Positions 17,835-25,604 of a DNA stretch of 33,515 nucleotides are shown here, in pieces. Positions within the stretch are counted from its first letter, which is position 1. Each line of letters begins with the position of its first letter. A model generated the notes under the pieces. That model searched no databases. It was given only the letters and a program-made list of their open reading frames with translations, and was not told where the DNA came from. Source of the stretch: Paraglaciecola sp. GTDB lineage: Bacteria; Pseudomonadota; Gammaproteobacteria; Enterobacterales; Alteromonadaceae. The stretch spans positions 1 through 33,515 of the forward strand of contig NZ_JANQVQ010000273.1 in assembly GCF_030730205.1 (NCBI RefSeq). Reading direction: 5' to 3'. The translations under genes were made by a program, and so were the position numbers.

Positions 17835-19409
17835 CTAAATTTTTTGCAGACCAAATTGACGAATTTTATTGATTAGGTCTCTGTTTGTAGGCAAGCCTGC
17901 CAGTAATTTTTGCGCCATTTCGCTGTTTTTACGAAACTGCGTATCGGCCAACTGAGCGTTTTCGGACCGTCTTTGCGTTGCTCTTTTTTGTGTTTCAAAA
18001 CCCATTCCATAGAGCACATATTGGTAACTAGCAGAGGGAAATATTTCATCTACTTGAGTAAAGTCTTGGTGCCAAGGTGATTCATGACGCCACAACGTTA
18101 AGAGTTCTTGCAATCCTTCAGGGATAGTTTCTGGACGGCAATTATCAATCCAATACTGACTATCTGTGCGCTTAGTTAATACGTAGTGCAGTTTTAAAAA
18201 ATCAATGATCCTATCCCAGCGATACAGAAACTTTTCATTAAAACGTTTTGCTACGATATTCATCACACCGCGTGTTGCTGGTAATTGCTCGCTGATCATC
18301 GCTGCGGACAACTCAACCAACACTAAAGCTGATGCTTCTAAAGGCTCTAAAAATCCGGCCGCCAAGCCTACTGCTACACAATTATTTTTCCAAAACACCT
18401 GACGATGGCCAGGATTAATATCCAGTTGACGAATTTTTAGCTCGTCAGCAATATCAGGACGACTCAAGCGTAAATAGTCGCGCAACTCAACTTCGGCTTT
18501 TTCAACTGTGGTATGTTTACTCGAAAACACATGTCCCACACCACGACGTGATGGTAATCCGATATCCCAAATCCAACCGCTCGATTGGCCGGTAGAAATG
18601 GTATGTGAAGCAATGGCGCTTTGCTCATCAGGATAAGGCACATGACATGCTAGTGCGGTATCATTAAATAAAATATGCTTTTTACTGATAAAAGGCACAT
18701 TGTAATGTTTACCAATAAGCAATGCGTGAAAGCCACTGCAATCGATAAATAAATCACCGCTAATATCGCCGCTTTGTTTGGTGCTCACCGACGCAATATC
18801 ACCATTTTCATGGCTATTTACCCCAGTGACATGATCAAGAAAATGTTTAACACCTAATTTCTGTGTGCAATGTTTTTGCAGAAAATGCGAAAACTTACCC
18901 GCATCTAAATGATAAGCATAGTTGGCAACATGGGCATATTCGGGAGTAGTATTTTGCTTTGGCGCCAGGCCTCGTTCACATAAGTAACCTTGAAAACTGA
19001 CCGCATCAGCAAAAGAGACTTTATCAGCGTGTTGTTGCCAAAACGGCACTAAATTTATATCGCTATAGCCTTGCGGCAAAACTAAAGGATGGTAATACGC
19101 GTCGTTTTCAGCGCCTGTTACCCACTTGGCAAATTTTGCCCCTTGCTTAAAAGAAGCATCACATTCGCGAAAAAATTCCGTTTCGCTGATCCCCATCTTT
19201 TTCAGTGTGCCTCGCATAGTCGGCCACGTCCCTTCGCCCACACCAACAGGATTAACATCGGGAGACTCAATCAATCTGACTTCTATACCCTGCTCGCTAT
19301 TAGCTAAATGCTCTGCAGCAATCACGCCTGCGGTCAACCATCCCGCAGTACCGCCACCAATTATAGTAATGACGCGAATAGAATTATCGACCACGTGTAC
19401 CACCCTCAT
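17835..19409 (-). CDS. Flavin-dependent (tryptophan-type) halogenase
   Basis: A 524-residue member of the PrnA/RebH-like family, which halogenates aromatic rings using FADH2, O2 and halide. Seen: the FAD motif IGGGTAGW (residues 17-24), PVGVGEGTWP, the lysine in QGAKFAKW (K92, matching PrnA K79), and GFLEPLEAS (E355, matching the catalytic Glu). The WxWxIP hallmark appears as GWIWDIGL, with Gly in place of Pro. No flavin reductase gene is nearby. It begins the triad with SapC-like and cupin genes, downstream of the TonB receptor but beyond a terminator. The ATG at 19409 lacks a Shine-Dalgarno; a GTG at 19394 with AGGG 8 nt upstream is a credible alternative. The natural substrate cannot be read; related marine enzymes act on indoles. 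Confidence 0.9.
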   Translation of the reverse strand: MRVVHVVDNSIRVITIIGGGTAGWLTAGVIAAEHLANSEQGIEVRLIESPDVNPVGVGEGTWPTMRGTLKKMGISETEFFRECDASFKQGAKFAKWVTGAENDAYYHPLVLPQGYSDINLVPFWQQHADKVSFADAVSFQGYLCERGLAPKQNTTPEYAHVANYAYHLDAGKFSHFLQKHCTQKLGVKHFLDHVTGVNSHENGDIASVSTKQSGDISGDLFIDCSGFHALLIGKHYNVPFISKKHILFNDTALACHVPYPDEQSAIASHTISTGQSSGWIWDIGLPSRRGVGHVFSSKHTTVEKAEVELRDYLRLSRPDIADELKIRQLDINPGHRQVFWKNNCVAVGLAAGFLEPLEASALVLVELSAAMISEQLPATRGVMNIVAKRFNEKFLYRWDRIIDFLKLHYVLTKRTDSQYWIDNCRPETIPEGLQELLTLWRHESPWHQDFTQVDEIFPSASYQYVLYGMGFETQKRATQRRSENAQLADTQFRKNSEMAQKLLAGLPTNRDLINKIRQFGLQKI

Positions 19410-19485
19410 TTGTACGTTTAGACAGCAATAAATACGACTCTAGGCGCTAAAAAGTTTGCTTAATATAGCACGCTTATTTAAAGTG

Positions 19486-19510
19486 AAAAGCCGCTAAATT
19501 AGCGGCTTTT
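19486..19510. terminator. Terminator after the TonB receptor gene
   Basis: A perfect 10-bp stem (AAAAGCCGCT / AGCGGCTTTT) with a 5-nt loop lies 20 bp past the receptor stop. It ends in TTTT on both strands and separates the receptor from the halogenase unit. Confidence 0.85.
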
Positions 19511-19529
19511 CTACGTATATAGATACTAA

Positions 19530-22475
19530 TTAAAAAGTATAACGCGCACCTAATGTATAACGTGGTCCATATTGGCGAGCAAACAAGAACTGCTCTTCAT
19601 AACGACCATAACCTTGTTCAGTCTCGTTGGTAATGTTTAAACCTTCAAAGAACACGGTCAGATTATCATTCACGTCATAGTTCACACTCATGTCAGTTTG
19701 TGCATATTCTTTGCCAAACTGCGGTGGATTTTCTGCCGAACCTTGTTCTTGACCAACACCGATGAGGTAGTTGTCACGCCAGGCATAAGTGACTTTGACC
19801 GATAAACCGTCCTTCTCATAAAACAATTGGAAGTTCGCAGAATCACTCAAACCTTCAAGGGGAGATTGGCTCTCAAAACTGTCTACGTCAAATTTAACGT
19901 CACCGTCTACCAAGGTTGCGTTTACGCCCGCACCAAAGCCTGATTCACCAAAAAAGTGTTGTACGGCAAATTCTATTCCGTCTACCTTTTTAGTATCGCC
20001 ATTAGTGGGTTGTGTAACTAACCACTCAACTAAAGGATCGTCATTGTTTTGGAATACGATAACGTTACCGGTTAGTTCATCAAATTCACCACCGCCATTG
20101 GCGATGATTTGCGTCCAGATATCACCATCAGCTGGTACAAAACTTTGATCCCCTGCAGCGTCTTTCAAGTCTTGAATCGCTGCCGTTGCACGAGGGCCTA
20201 ATAAAGGATCGCGCAAACCGTCCACAGTAATAGTACTGGTGGTGCGGGTAATAAAGTTTTTCACACTTTTACGGAAATACCCCAACGATACATAGCTGGC
20301 TTCGCCGTAATAGTACTCGAATGTTAAATCTATATTTGACGATTCAAACGGTAATAAGCTGGGGTTACCCGAACTACCATTACGACTCCCCGGCTTTGGA
20401 CTTCCAGATAGTGAACGTGAACCTAATAAGTCACCTAATGGAGCACGAGCGATAGTCTTACCTACCGAGAAACGTCCGTATAAATCTTCCATTAATTCAA
20501 TTTTAAGATCTAAATTAGGCAAGGTAACGTTGTAATCACCGGTGCCCTCTAGGAAGTTTTGGTCTCCGGTTTTGTAACGTGTCTGCCACTCTGTGGGGTT
20601 TGACCATACGATGTAATCTTCTACGTTTTGCAATACGTTACTCACCACATCACTTTTTTCGTAGCGCAAGCCGACATTGACATCAACTGGCATATCGGCC
20701 AATTCAAAATACATGGATGCAGACACGTAAGCACTTGATGTTTTCTCTTCTACATCACTGGTGTTATACACACCAAAATCTGGATTGAGTGGGTCAAGTG
20801 GGAAGTTATCAAAATACGCTGCCATACGCGCAACGGCTTCAGCATAATCAAAACTGTAATAATAATTAGTACTTAAATTACTGCCTCCACCGGCAAGGGC
20901 ATCTAGGAAATCCCCGGTGTCTTGACGGGTGAACATGCTGTCAGGAAAAACAGCCATGTTGCCGTTGTAGCCGTTTGGCCCAACGTTACCATTGTTTGCA
21001 CTGTATCCACCGAAGGTTTGTTTAGTATGCGCCAAACCTACTTTTACATTAGTTAAGAAGCTATCATCAGGGTTAACCCATTCTGAGTGCAACTGTGCTT
21101 GCTTAACCGTTGACTCACCTTGTCCACGACCGAACTGGGCAAATAAGGGGTCAAAATCACCAGGTGCAGCTTCCGCCGCTCCATCAGGCCATGTCATCGT
21201 AAACTGTGGAACTTCACCAGAGGTGAAATCATAGGTTTTATCAACGATATTATTCGGAGCAAGAATTACATTACCAGCATGGCGACTACCTTTATCTGCG
21301 CCGTTATCTGAAGCATTACTGGAATCGTGGTAATCAAACTCAATATTGATATCGCTAGTTACTTGCCATTCAAAATTAAAACCGATGGACTCTGCCTCTA
21401 CTAAGGTGGTGCTTCTATTGGCTGAATGAGCGAAATCGTTAGCGGTTTCAGTAAAGTTAACCGCGGTTCCATTTTCATCTAATTGGTAAGAGGTAATGTT
21501 ACCGCCAAAGTTAAACCACACACCAAAGCCACGACCATCCACTGAGGTTTCCGCTTCAGAGCGCACGTAATCTAAAGTGAAGGTCATGTCGTCACGCGGG
21601 GCATATTGCAGTGTTAACTGACCGTTTAAACGTGAACGTTCCACATCATTAATATTGTAAGAAATTTGACGAGGAAAGTAGGTATGCCCTAATTTTTCGC
21701 CATCCGCATCGGTAGCCCGCAAATCTATTGCGTCATCACCTGTAGCATTGCCTAAACCTTGGTCGGCTTGCCAGCCAGGAATGTTAGCACTTTGTTGTTG
21801 AAAATCACGTTGCTGCATAGATAGCGACAAGGCAACGCCAAAGGTATTGTCGGCAAAGGTATTGCTGTACAAAGCAGCGATTTGTGGCGTGACCTCATCA
21901 CCTTCAACCGTAGACGTATCATAAATGCCTTTACCAGATACGGAATATTTTAGGCCCGGCGAATTAAGGGGTTTTGCCGTAACAATGTTTACCGTTGCAC
22001 CTAAACCACCGCTTGGGTTTTCAGCTCGTGCAGTTTTCACTACTTCTAAAGCACTGACGCCTTCTGAAGCTAAGTTTTCCAAACTGTAAGAACGCGTATA
22101 TCCCGTTCCTGGCATTTGACGGCCGTTTAGGGTGACTAAGTTTTTGTCAGGACCAAAACCACGCACGGTTATTTGGCTACCTTCCCCATTTGAACGGCTT
22201 ACAGTAACACCGGTAATGCGCTGCAACGATTCGGCTAAGTTAGTGTCAGGGAATTTACCCATGTCTTCAGCTGATATTGCGTCGACCACACCACTGGCTT
22301 CGCGTTTCATGTCCATGGAACGCGCTAAACTGCCGCGTATCCCTTTAACTTGGATCACTTCAACGTCATCTGCTGGCGCTTCTTCTTGCGCGAAAACCGG
22401 CATGGTCATCGCAGTACCTAACAACATCGTTATAGAAGCGGCTAGGCGTTTTTTATTAAATGTTTGTTGATTCAT
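19530..22475 (-). CDS. TonB-dependent receptor, probable beta-glucan oligosaccharide importer
   Basis: An outer-membrane TonB-dependent receptor of 981 residues. The N-terminus is a signal peptide (basic KKR, a hydrophobic stretch, then MPVFA|QEE), followed by a likely TonB box around VEVIQVKG. The plug domain is IRGSLARSMDMKREASGVVDAISAEDMGKFPDTNLAESLQRITGV, a signature of the Xanthomonas/Caulobacter/Alteromonas carbohydrate-type receptors. A 22-strand barrel follows, ending YTLGARYTF with the terminal Phe needed for barrel assembly. ATG at 22475 has TAGG about 6 nt upstream; a TTG at 22490 is less likely. It lies 99 bp downstream of the GH16 gene with no terminator between, so it is probably in one operon. 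The substrate is inferred from this context. Confidence 0.93.
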   Translation of the reverse strand: MNQQTFNKKRLAASITMLLGTAMTMPVFAQEEAPADDVEVIQVKGIRGSLARSMDMKREASGVVDAISAEDMGKFPDTNLAESLQRITGVTVSRSNGEGSQITVRGFGPDKNLVTLNGRQMPGTGYTRSYSLENLASEGVSALEVVKTARAENPSGGLGATVNIVTAKPLNSPGLKYSVSGKGIYDTSTVEGDEVTPQIAALYSNTFADNTFGVALSLSMQQRDFQQQSANIPGWQADQGLGNATGDDAIDLRATDADGEKLGHTYFPRQISYNINDVERSRLNGQLTLQYAPRDDMTFTLDYVRSEAETSVDGRGFGVWFNFGGNITSYQLDENGTAVNFTETANDFAHSANRSTTLVEAESIGFNFEWQVTSDINIEFDYHDSSNASDNGADKGSRHAGNVILAPNNIVDKTYDFTSGEVPQFTMTWPDGAAEAAPGDFDPLFAQFGRGQGESTVKQAQLHSEWVNPDDSFLTNVKVGLAHTKQTFGGYSANNGNVGPNGYNGNMAVFPDSMFTRQDTGDFLDALAGGGSNLSTNYYYSFDYAEAVARMAAYFDNFPLDPLNPDFGVYNTSDVEEKTSSAYVSASMYFELADMPVDVNVGLRYEKSDVVSNVLQNVEDYIVWSNPTEWQTRYKTGDQNFLEGTGDYNVTLPNLDLKIELMEDLYGRFSVGKTIARAPLGDLLGSRSLSGSPKPGSRNGSSGNPSLLPFESSNIDLTFEYYYGEASYVSLGYFRKSVKNFITRTTSTITVDGLRDPLLGPRATAAIQDLKDAAGDQSFVPADGDIWTQIIANGGGEFDELTGNVIVFQNNDDPLVEWLVTQPTNGDTKKVDGIEFAVQHFFGESGFGAGVNATLVDGDVKFDVDSFESQSPLEGLSDSANFQLFYEKDGLSVKVTYAWRDNYLIGVGQEQGSAENPPQFGKEYAQTDMSVNYDVNDNLTVFFEGLNITNETEQGYGRYEEQFLFARQYGPRYTLGARYTF

Positions 22476-22574
22476 AATCGACCTACTCAATTGTTATCAA
22501 TGTGCTATTAGTGTTAGCTGTATTCGTTTCTTGGCCATTTAGGGTGTATGGCGACCCGTCAGAGAGCCGCATTA

Positions 22575-25157
22575 TCATTGACTTTCTTCCAAACGAACGT
22601 TGTCAAACTTCACACTCATTGGTCCGGTAGGCTCGATTACAAAAATGTTTGCAATTGATGTCTCGTCAGCAAAGTTACCAGGCGCAAATCGGTTACCATT
22701 TGCCAACAGCTCAGCAATATTGATCCTAACTGTTGTCCATTCTCCTAGTGTTGGAATAGCCACTGAGGTATCACTGACTTTTGGCCAGCCACTGTCAAAC
22801 TTGATTAACAATTCAACGCCCGAATCCAGACTTGCCACGTTCACATCAAATACTAAGGCGCTTGATGCTCCCCAAGAGCTAACATCAAAGGGCACACTGG
22901 CATTAAAGTACACATTACCCACAGCACCTGTTTTCACCACTTCAAGTACGCTGCCACGCTCATCTTCTGCAACTTCACTGTAACTAATGGCGCTGTCTGG
23001 ATTGTAGCTATCAAAAACTAGGTCAGTAGATAATGCATCATCATACAAAGAGGTAACTGTCGGCTCAGGTGGATTTTCCAAACGAATGTTGTCGAACTTA
23101 GCAGATAAGGCACCTGTGGGCTCCAGAACAAAGATATTTGGTATGTTGGCACTGTCTGCCGCATTACCTGGCGCAAAACGATTTCCATTGGCTAATAGTT
23201 CAGCAATATTGATGCGTACTTCAACCCATTCGCCTGGTGCAGGTAGAGCGACAGAATAATCACTCACTGCGGGCCAACCACTATCAAACTTAACCAATAA
23301 CTCCACCCCTGAATCAACGCTAGTGAGATACATGTCAAAAACAATCTCTGCAGCATCACTCCAGTTGCTTAGGTCGTAGGCAGGTGAAGCGGTTAAATAA
23401 ACATTACCAGTAGCACCTGTTTTTACTAACTCAAGTACATTACCGCGCCCGTCCTCTTCGATCTGAGCGTAGGTCACAAAACTATCAGGGTTATAACTAT
23501 CAAACACTAAATCTGATGCTGGCGCATCGCTGTAAAGGGTGATGATTTCAGTCCCAACAGGGTTTTCTAAACGTATATTATCAAACTTAACACTCATTGG
23601 GCCTGTTGGTTCAACAACAAAGATATTCGTTACGCTTTCTGGCTTAGCAAAGCTACCAGGTGCAAAGCGGTTTCCGCTGGCAAGTAGTTCCGCAATATTG
23701 ATTCTGACTTCTGCCCACTCGCCTAATGCTGGCAGCACGACAGTGTAGTCACTTACGTTTGGCCAGCCACTATCAAGCTTAACTAACAACTCAGCTCCAG
23801 CTTCAAAACTCGCCACGTTAACGTCGAAAACCAATTCGGCATTTGGGCTATAACCTGTTAAATCAAAGGGTATAGCAGCAGTGAAATACACATTTCCGGT
23901 TGCGCCCGTTTTGACCACTTCAAGCACATTACCTCGGCCCGCTTCTTCTACTTGAGAATAAGATATCGCACTATCAGGGTTGTAACTATCAAAGCTCAAA
24001 CCGGCACCTAAAGCATCATCATAAAGCATGGTTAATGGTGCTGGACCACTAGTACTTGGCGGAACAGGAATTGGCGCTTCACCAATAACAAGCGCCCCAT
24101 CAGGATTTGCTTCACTTGCCTCAACTTTGTAGCCTTTACGAATGGTTTCACAACCTTTACCCGTATCTGGGTTAACGGAACATTCATAAACATGGACATA
24201 GTCAATTTCAAAGGTTTGACCATTGGCAAATGCTGTTTCATCAATGCCAGTGTTATTCACATTTGAAGGCCAATCGCCACCAACAGCTAAATTAAGTAAC
24301 AAATGAAATTCTTGATCAAAGGGAGCAGCATCCCAATGTGTTTCAAGCTCACCGGTAGAAATGTCAAAATATTCCGCAAACCAACCCCGGTGGTTCAAGC
24401 CAACCGCTTCGCCCTTACCGTTATATTTGATTTCAGATGCCATTTGCGTTGCATATAAATAACCATCAACGTACCAACGAATTTCACCTTCTTGCCACTC
24501 TAAGGCATAGGTATGAAAATCGTCTGCAGGGTTTGCCATATCAGGCAAAGCATAAGCCTTTCCAGATGACTTATTTGCTGGCCATTCTTGACCGTAGTGC
24601 AGAGTACCGTGCACATATCCTTCAACATTACCGTCAGCATCTACGGTTTTTAAATTTACCGCTTCGATGATGTCGATTTCACCTGACTTAGGCCACCCGC
24701 CATAAACATAGTCGGTGGGTAACATCCAAAATGCAGGCCATGAGCCTTGCCCTTCAGGTAATTTTGCACGCATTTCAAAGCGACCATATTTAAAATCCGC
24801 TTTGTATCGGGTATTTAGCCGTGCAGAGGTATAAGGAAGTGCTGCGCCCTCTTCTGCAGGTTTAGCTACTATTTTTAAGGTTCCGTCTGATACAAATGAG
24901 TTGTCAGCAGCGTCGGTGTAACATTGTTGCTCGTTGTTACCACCACCATTGCAGTTGACTTCATGAGTCCACTTTTTGGCGTCAATAGTTGCGCCATCAA
25001 ACTCATCGCCCCACACCAAAACCCAATCACTAACGGGCTCAGTAGGATTGACTACATCAAATTGAGTATTTGACTCAGAGCCGCCCCCACAGCTAAACAA
25101 ACTTACAGCAGCCGCAACTACCGTCAGTCTTTGAATTTGTGTACTAATTGTGTTCAT
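22575..25157 (-). CDS. GH16 beta-glucanase lipoprotein (laminarinase-like) with three C-terminal modules
   Basis: An endo-beta-1,3(4)-glucanase of family GH16, predicted to be lipid-anchored. ATG at 25157 (AGGA 9 nt upstream) gives 860 residues with a signal sequence and lipobox LFSC (lipidated C23). The catalytic domain covers about residues 44-330; its active-site motif is GEIDIIEAV, with nucleophile E160, D162 and acid/base E165. Further hallmarks are WGDEFDG near the start and GSWPAFWMLP. A Pro/Ser linker leads to three near-identical modules of about 155 residues (375-533, 539-696, 702-857), likely beta-sandwich carbohydrate-binding domains. An upstream in-frame start at 25226 would break the lipoprotein signal. 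The receptor follows downstream, and a LacI-type operator lies 52 bp upstream. Laminarin is the expected substrate; other mixed-linkage glucans are possible. Confidence 0.94.
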   Translation of the reverse strand: MNTISTQIQRLTVVAAAVSLFSCGGGSESNTQFDVVNPTEPVSDWVLVWGDEFDGATIDAKKWTHEVNCNGGGNNEQQCYTDAADNSFVSDGTLKIVAKPAEEGAALPYTSARLNTRYKADFKYGRFEMRAKLPEGQGSWPAFWMLPTDYVYGGWPKSGEIDIIEAVNLKTVDADGNVEGYVHGTLHYGQEWPANKSSGKAYALPDMANPADDFHTYALEWQEGEIRWYVDGYLYATQMASEIKYNGKGEAVGLNHRGWFAEYFDISTGELETHWDAAPFDQEFHLLLNLAVGGDWPSNVNNTGIDETAFANGQTFEIDYVHVYECSVNPDTGKGCETIRKGYKVEASEANPDGALVIGEAPIPVPPSTSGPAPLTMLYDDALGAGLSFDSYNPDSAISYSQVEEAGRGNVLEVVKTGATGNVYFTAAIPFDLTGYSPNAELVFDVNVASFEAGAELLVKLDSGWPNVSDYTVVLPALGEWAEVRINIAELLASGNRFAPGSFAKPESVTNIFVVEPTGPMSVKFDNIRLENPVGTEIITLYSDAPASDLVFDSYNPDSFVTYAQIEEDGRGNVLELVKTGATGNVYLTASPAYDLSNWSDAAEIVFDMYLTSVDSGVELLVKFDSGWPAVSDYSVALPAPGEWVEVRINIAELLANGNRFAPGNAADSANIPNIFVLEPTGALSAKFDNIRLENPPEPTVTSLYDDALSTDLVFDSYNPDSAISYSEVAEDERGSVLEVVKTGAVGNVYFNASVPFDVSSWGASSALVFDVNVASLDSGVELLIKFDSGWPKVSDTSVAIPTLGEWTTVRINIAELLANGNRFAPGNFADETSIANIFVIEPTGPMSVKFDNVRLEESQ
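22587..24035 (-). repeat. Three tandem modules within the GH16 protein
   Basis: Three in-frame copies at 23559-24035, 23070-23543 and 22587-23054. Each opens with LY-D-A, carries FDSYNPDS, GNVYxxA, LLxKxDSGWP and RINIAELL, and ends with KFDNxRLE. They share most residues, which points to recent duplication or ongoing homogenisation. The fold resembles galactose-binding-like modules; a carbohydrate-binding role is inferred. Confidence 0.9.
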
Positions 25158-25208
25158 GCATTGAATTCCTAGTAGCAAAGTAAAACAAATGGAACCACAC
25201 CCACATAA

Positions 25209-25222
25209 TGTAAGCGCTTTCA
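25209..25222. promoter_or_regulatory. LacI-type operator upstream of GH16
   Basis: TGTAAGCGCTTTCA, a 14-bp palindrome with one mismatched pair, 52 bp before the GH16 start. It matches the GC-centred operators of the LacI/GalR family and the other two sites in this window. Confidence 0.75.
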
Positions 25223-25459
25223 TCAAAATTAAATCAAAATGCTTAAAAGGTCAACATTTAATTAACATTAAACATTGCGCTTTGTTACAAAATCAATACC
25301 TCCAATTTGTATGATATATATGCTGAATATGGCGATAACCACGGAAAATGGGTAGCACTGCGCAGTAGTATGCGTATAAAGACAGTCCCTAATGGGTTTC
25401 AAACAAATCGGCGAACTGCAAAGGTAAACAATTTAGTTACAATTCGCGACCGTAAAAAA
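25223..25459. other. Intergenic stretch without recognised content
   Basis: Between two operator-like sites, upstream of the GH16 gene. No credible coding region, tRNA or terminator was found. A short palindrome ACTGCGCAGT lies near 25358 and an A+T-rich stretch near 25310-25320. The length is greater than a simple promoter needs. Confidence 0.5.
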
Positions 25460-25473
25460 TGAAAGCACTTACA
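25460..25473. promoter_or_regulatory. LacI-type operator, intergenic
   Basis: TGAAAGCACTTACA, close to the other two operator sites. It overlaps the -35 region of a possible rightward promoter (TTACAA 25469-25474, 17-bp spacer, TTTAAT 25492-25497). It lies about 300 bp upstream of GH16 and 130 bp beyond the GH3 stop. Confidence 0.65.
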
Positions 25474-25604
25474 ATTTATAAACTAAATTGATTTAATAAA
25501 TAGAATAAACGGTAAGGTAAAAATGATAAACAAGGTATGTGTTGAAGACGTCAACACATTAGGGCATGCACAGAGCGCTGTGCTTTCTGTGCATGCCTAT
25601 TTTT
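25469..25604 (+). ncRNA. Candidate short rightward transcript
   Basis: A promoter-like pair (TTACAA-17 bp-TTTAAT) would start RNA near 25504. The predicted RNA of about 100 nt holds a 9-bp hairpin (25537-25545 with 25551-25559) and then the strong terminator hairpin ending in TATTTTT. An ATG at 25523 has AAGG upstream, but its reading frame runs through the terminator and on into the antisense strand of the GH3 gene, so coding is doubtful. Prediction only. Confidence 0.35.
25563..25604 (+). terminator. Strong hairpin with T-run at the GH3 3' end
   Basis: A 12-bp stem (GGCATGCACAGA 25563-25574, TCTGTGCATGCC 25586-25597) with an 11-nt loop, followed rightwards by TATTTTT. It sits 5 bp from the GH3 stop, but leftwards it has no T-run, so it reads as a terminator mainly on the plus strand. 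An alternative 6-bp stem (GCACAG/CTGTGC, 25569-25584) overlaps it. Confidence 0.7.
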
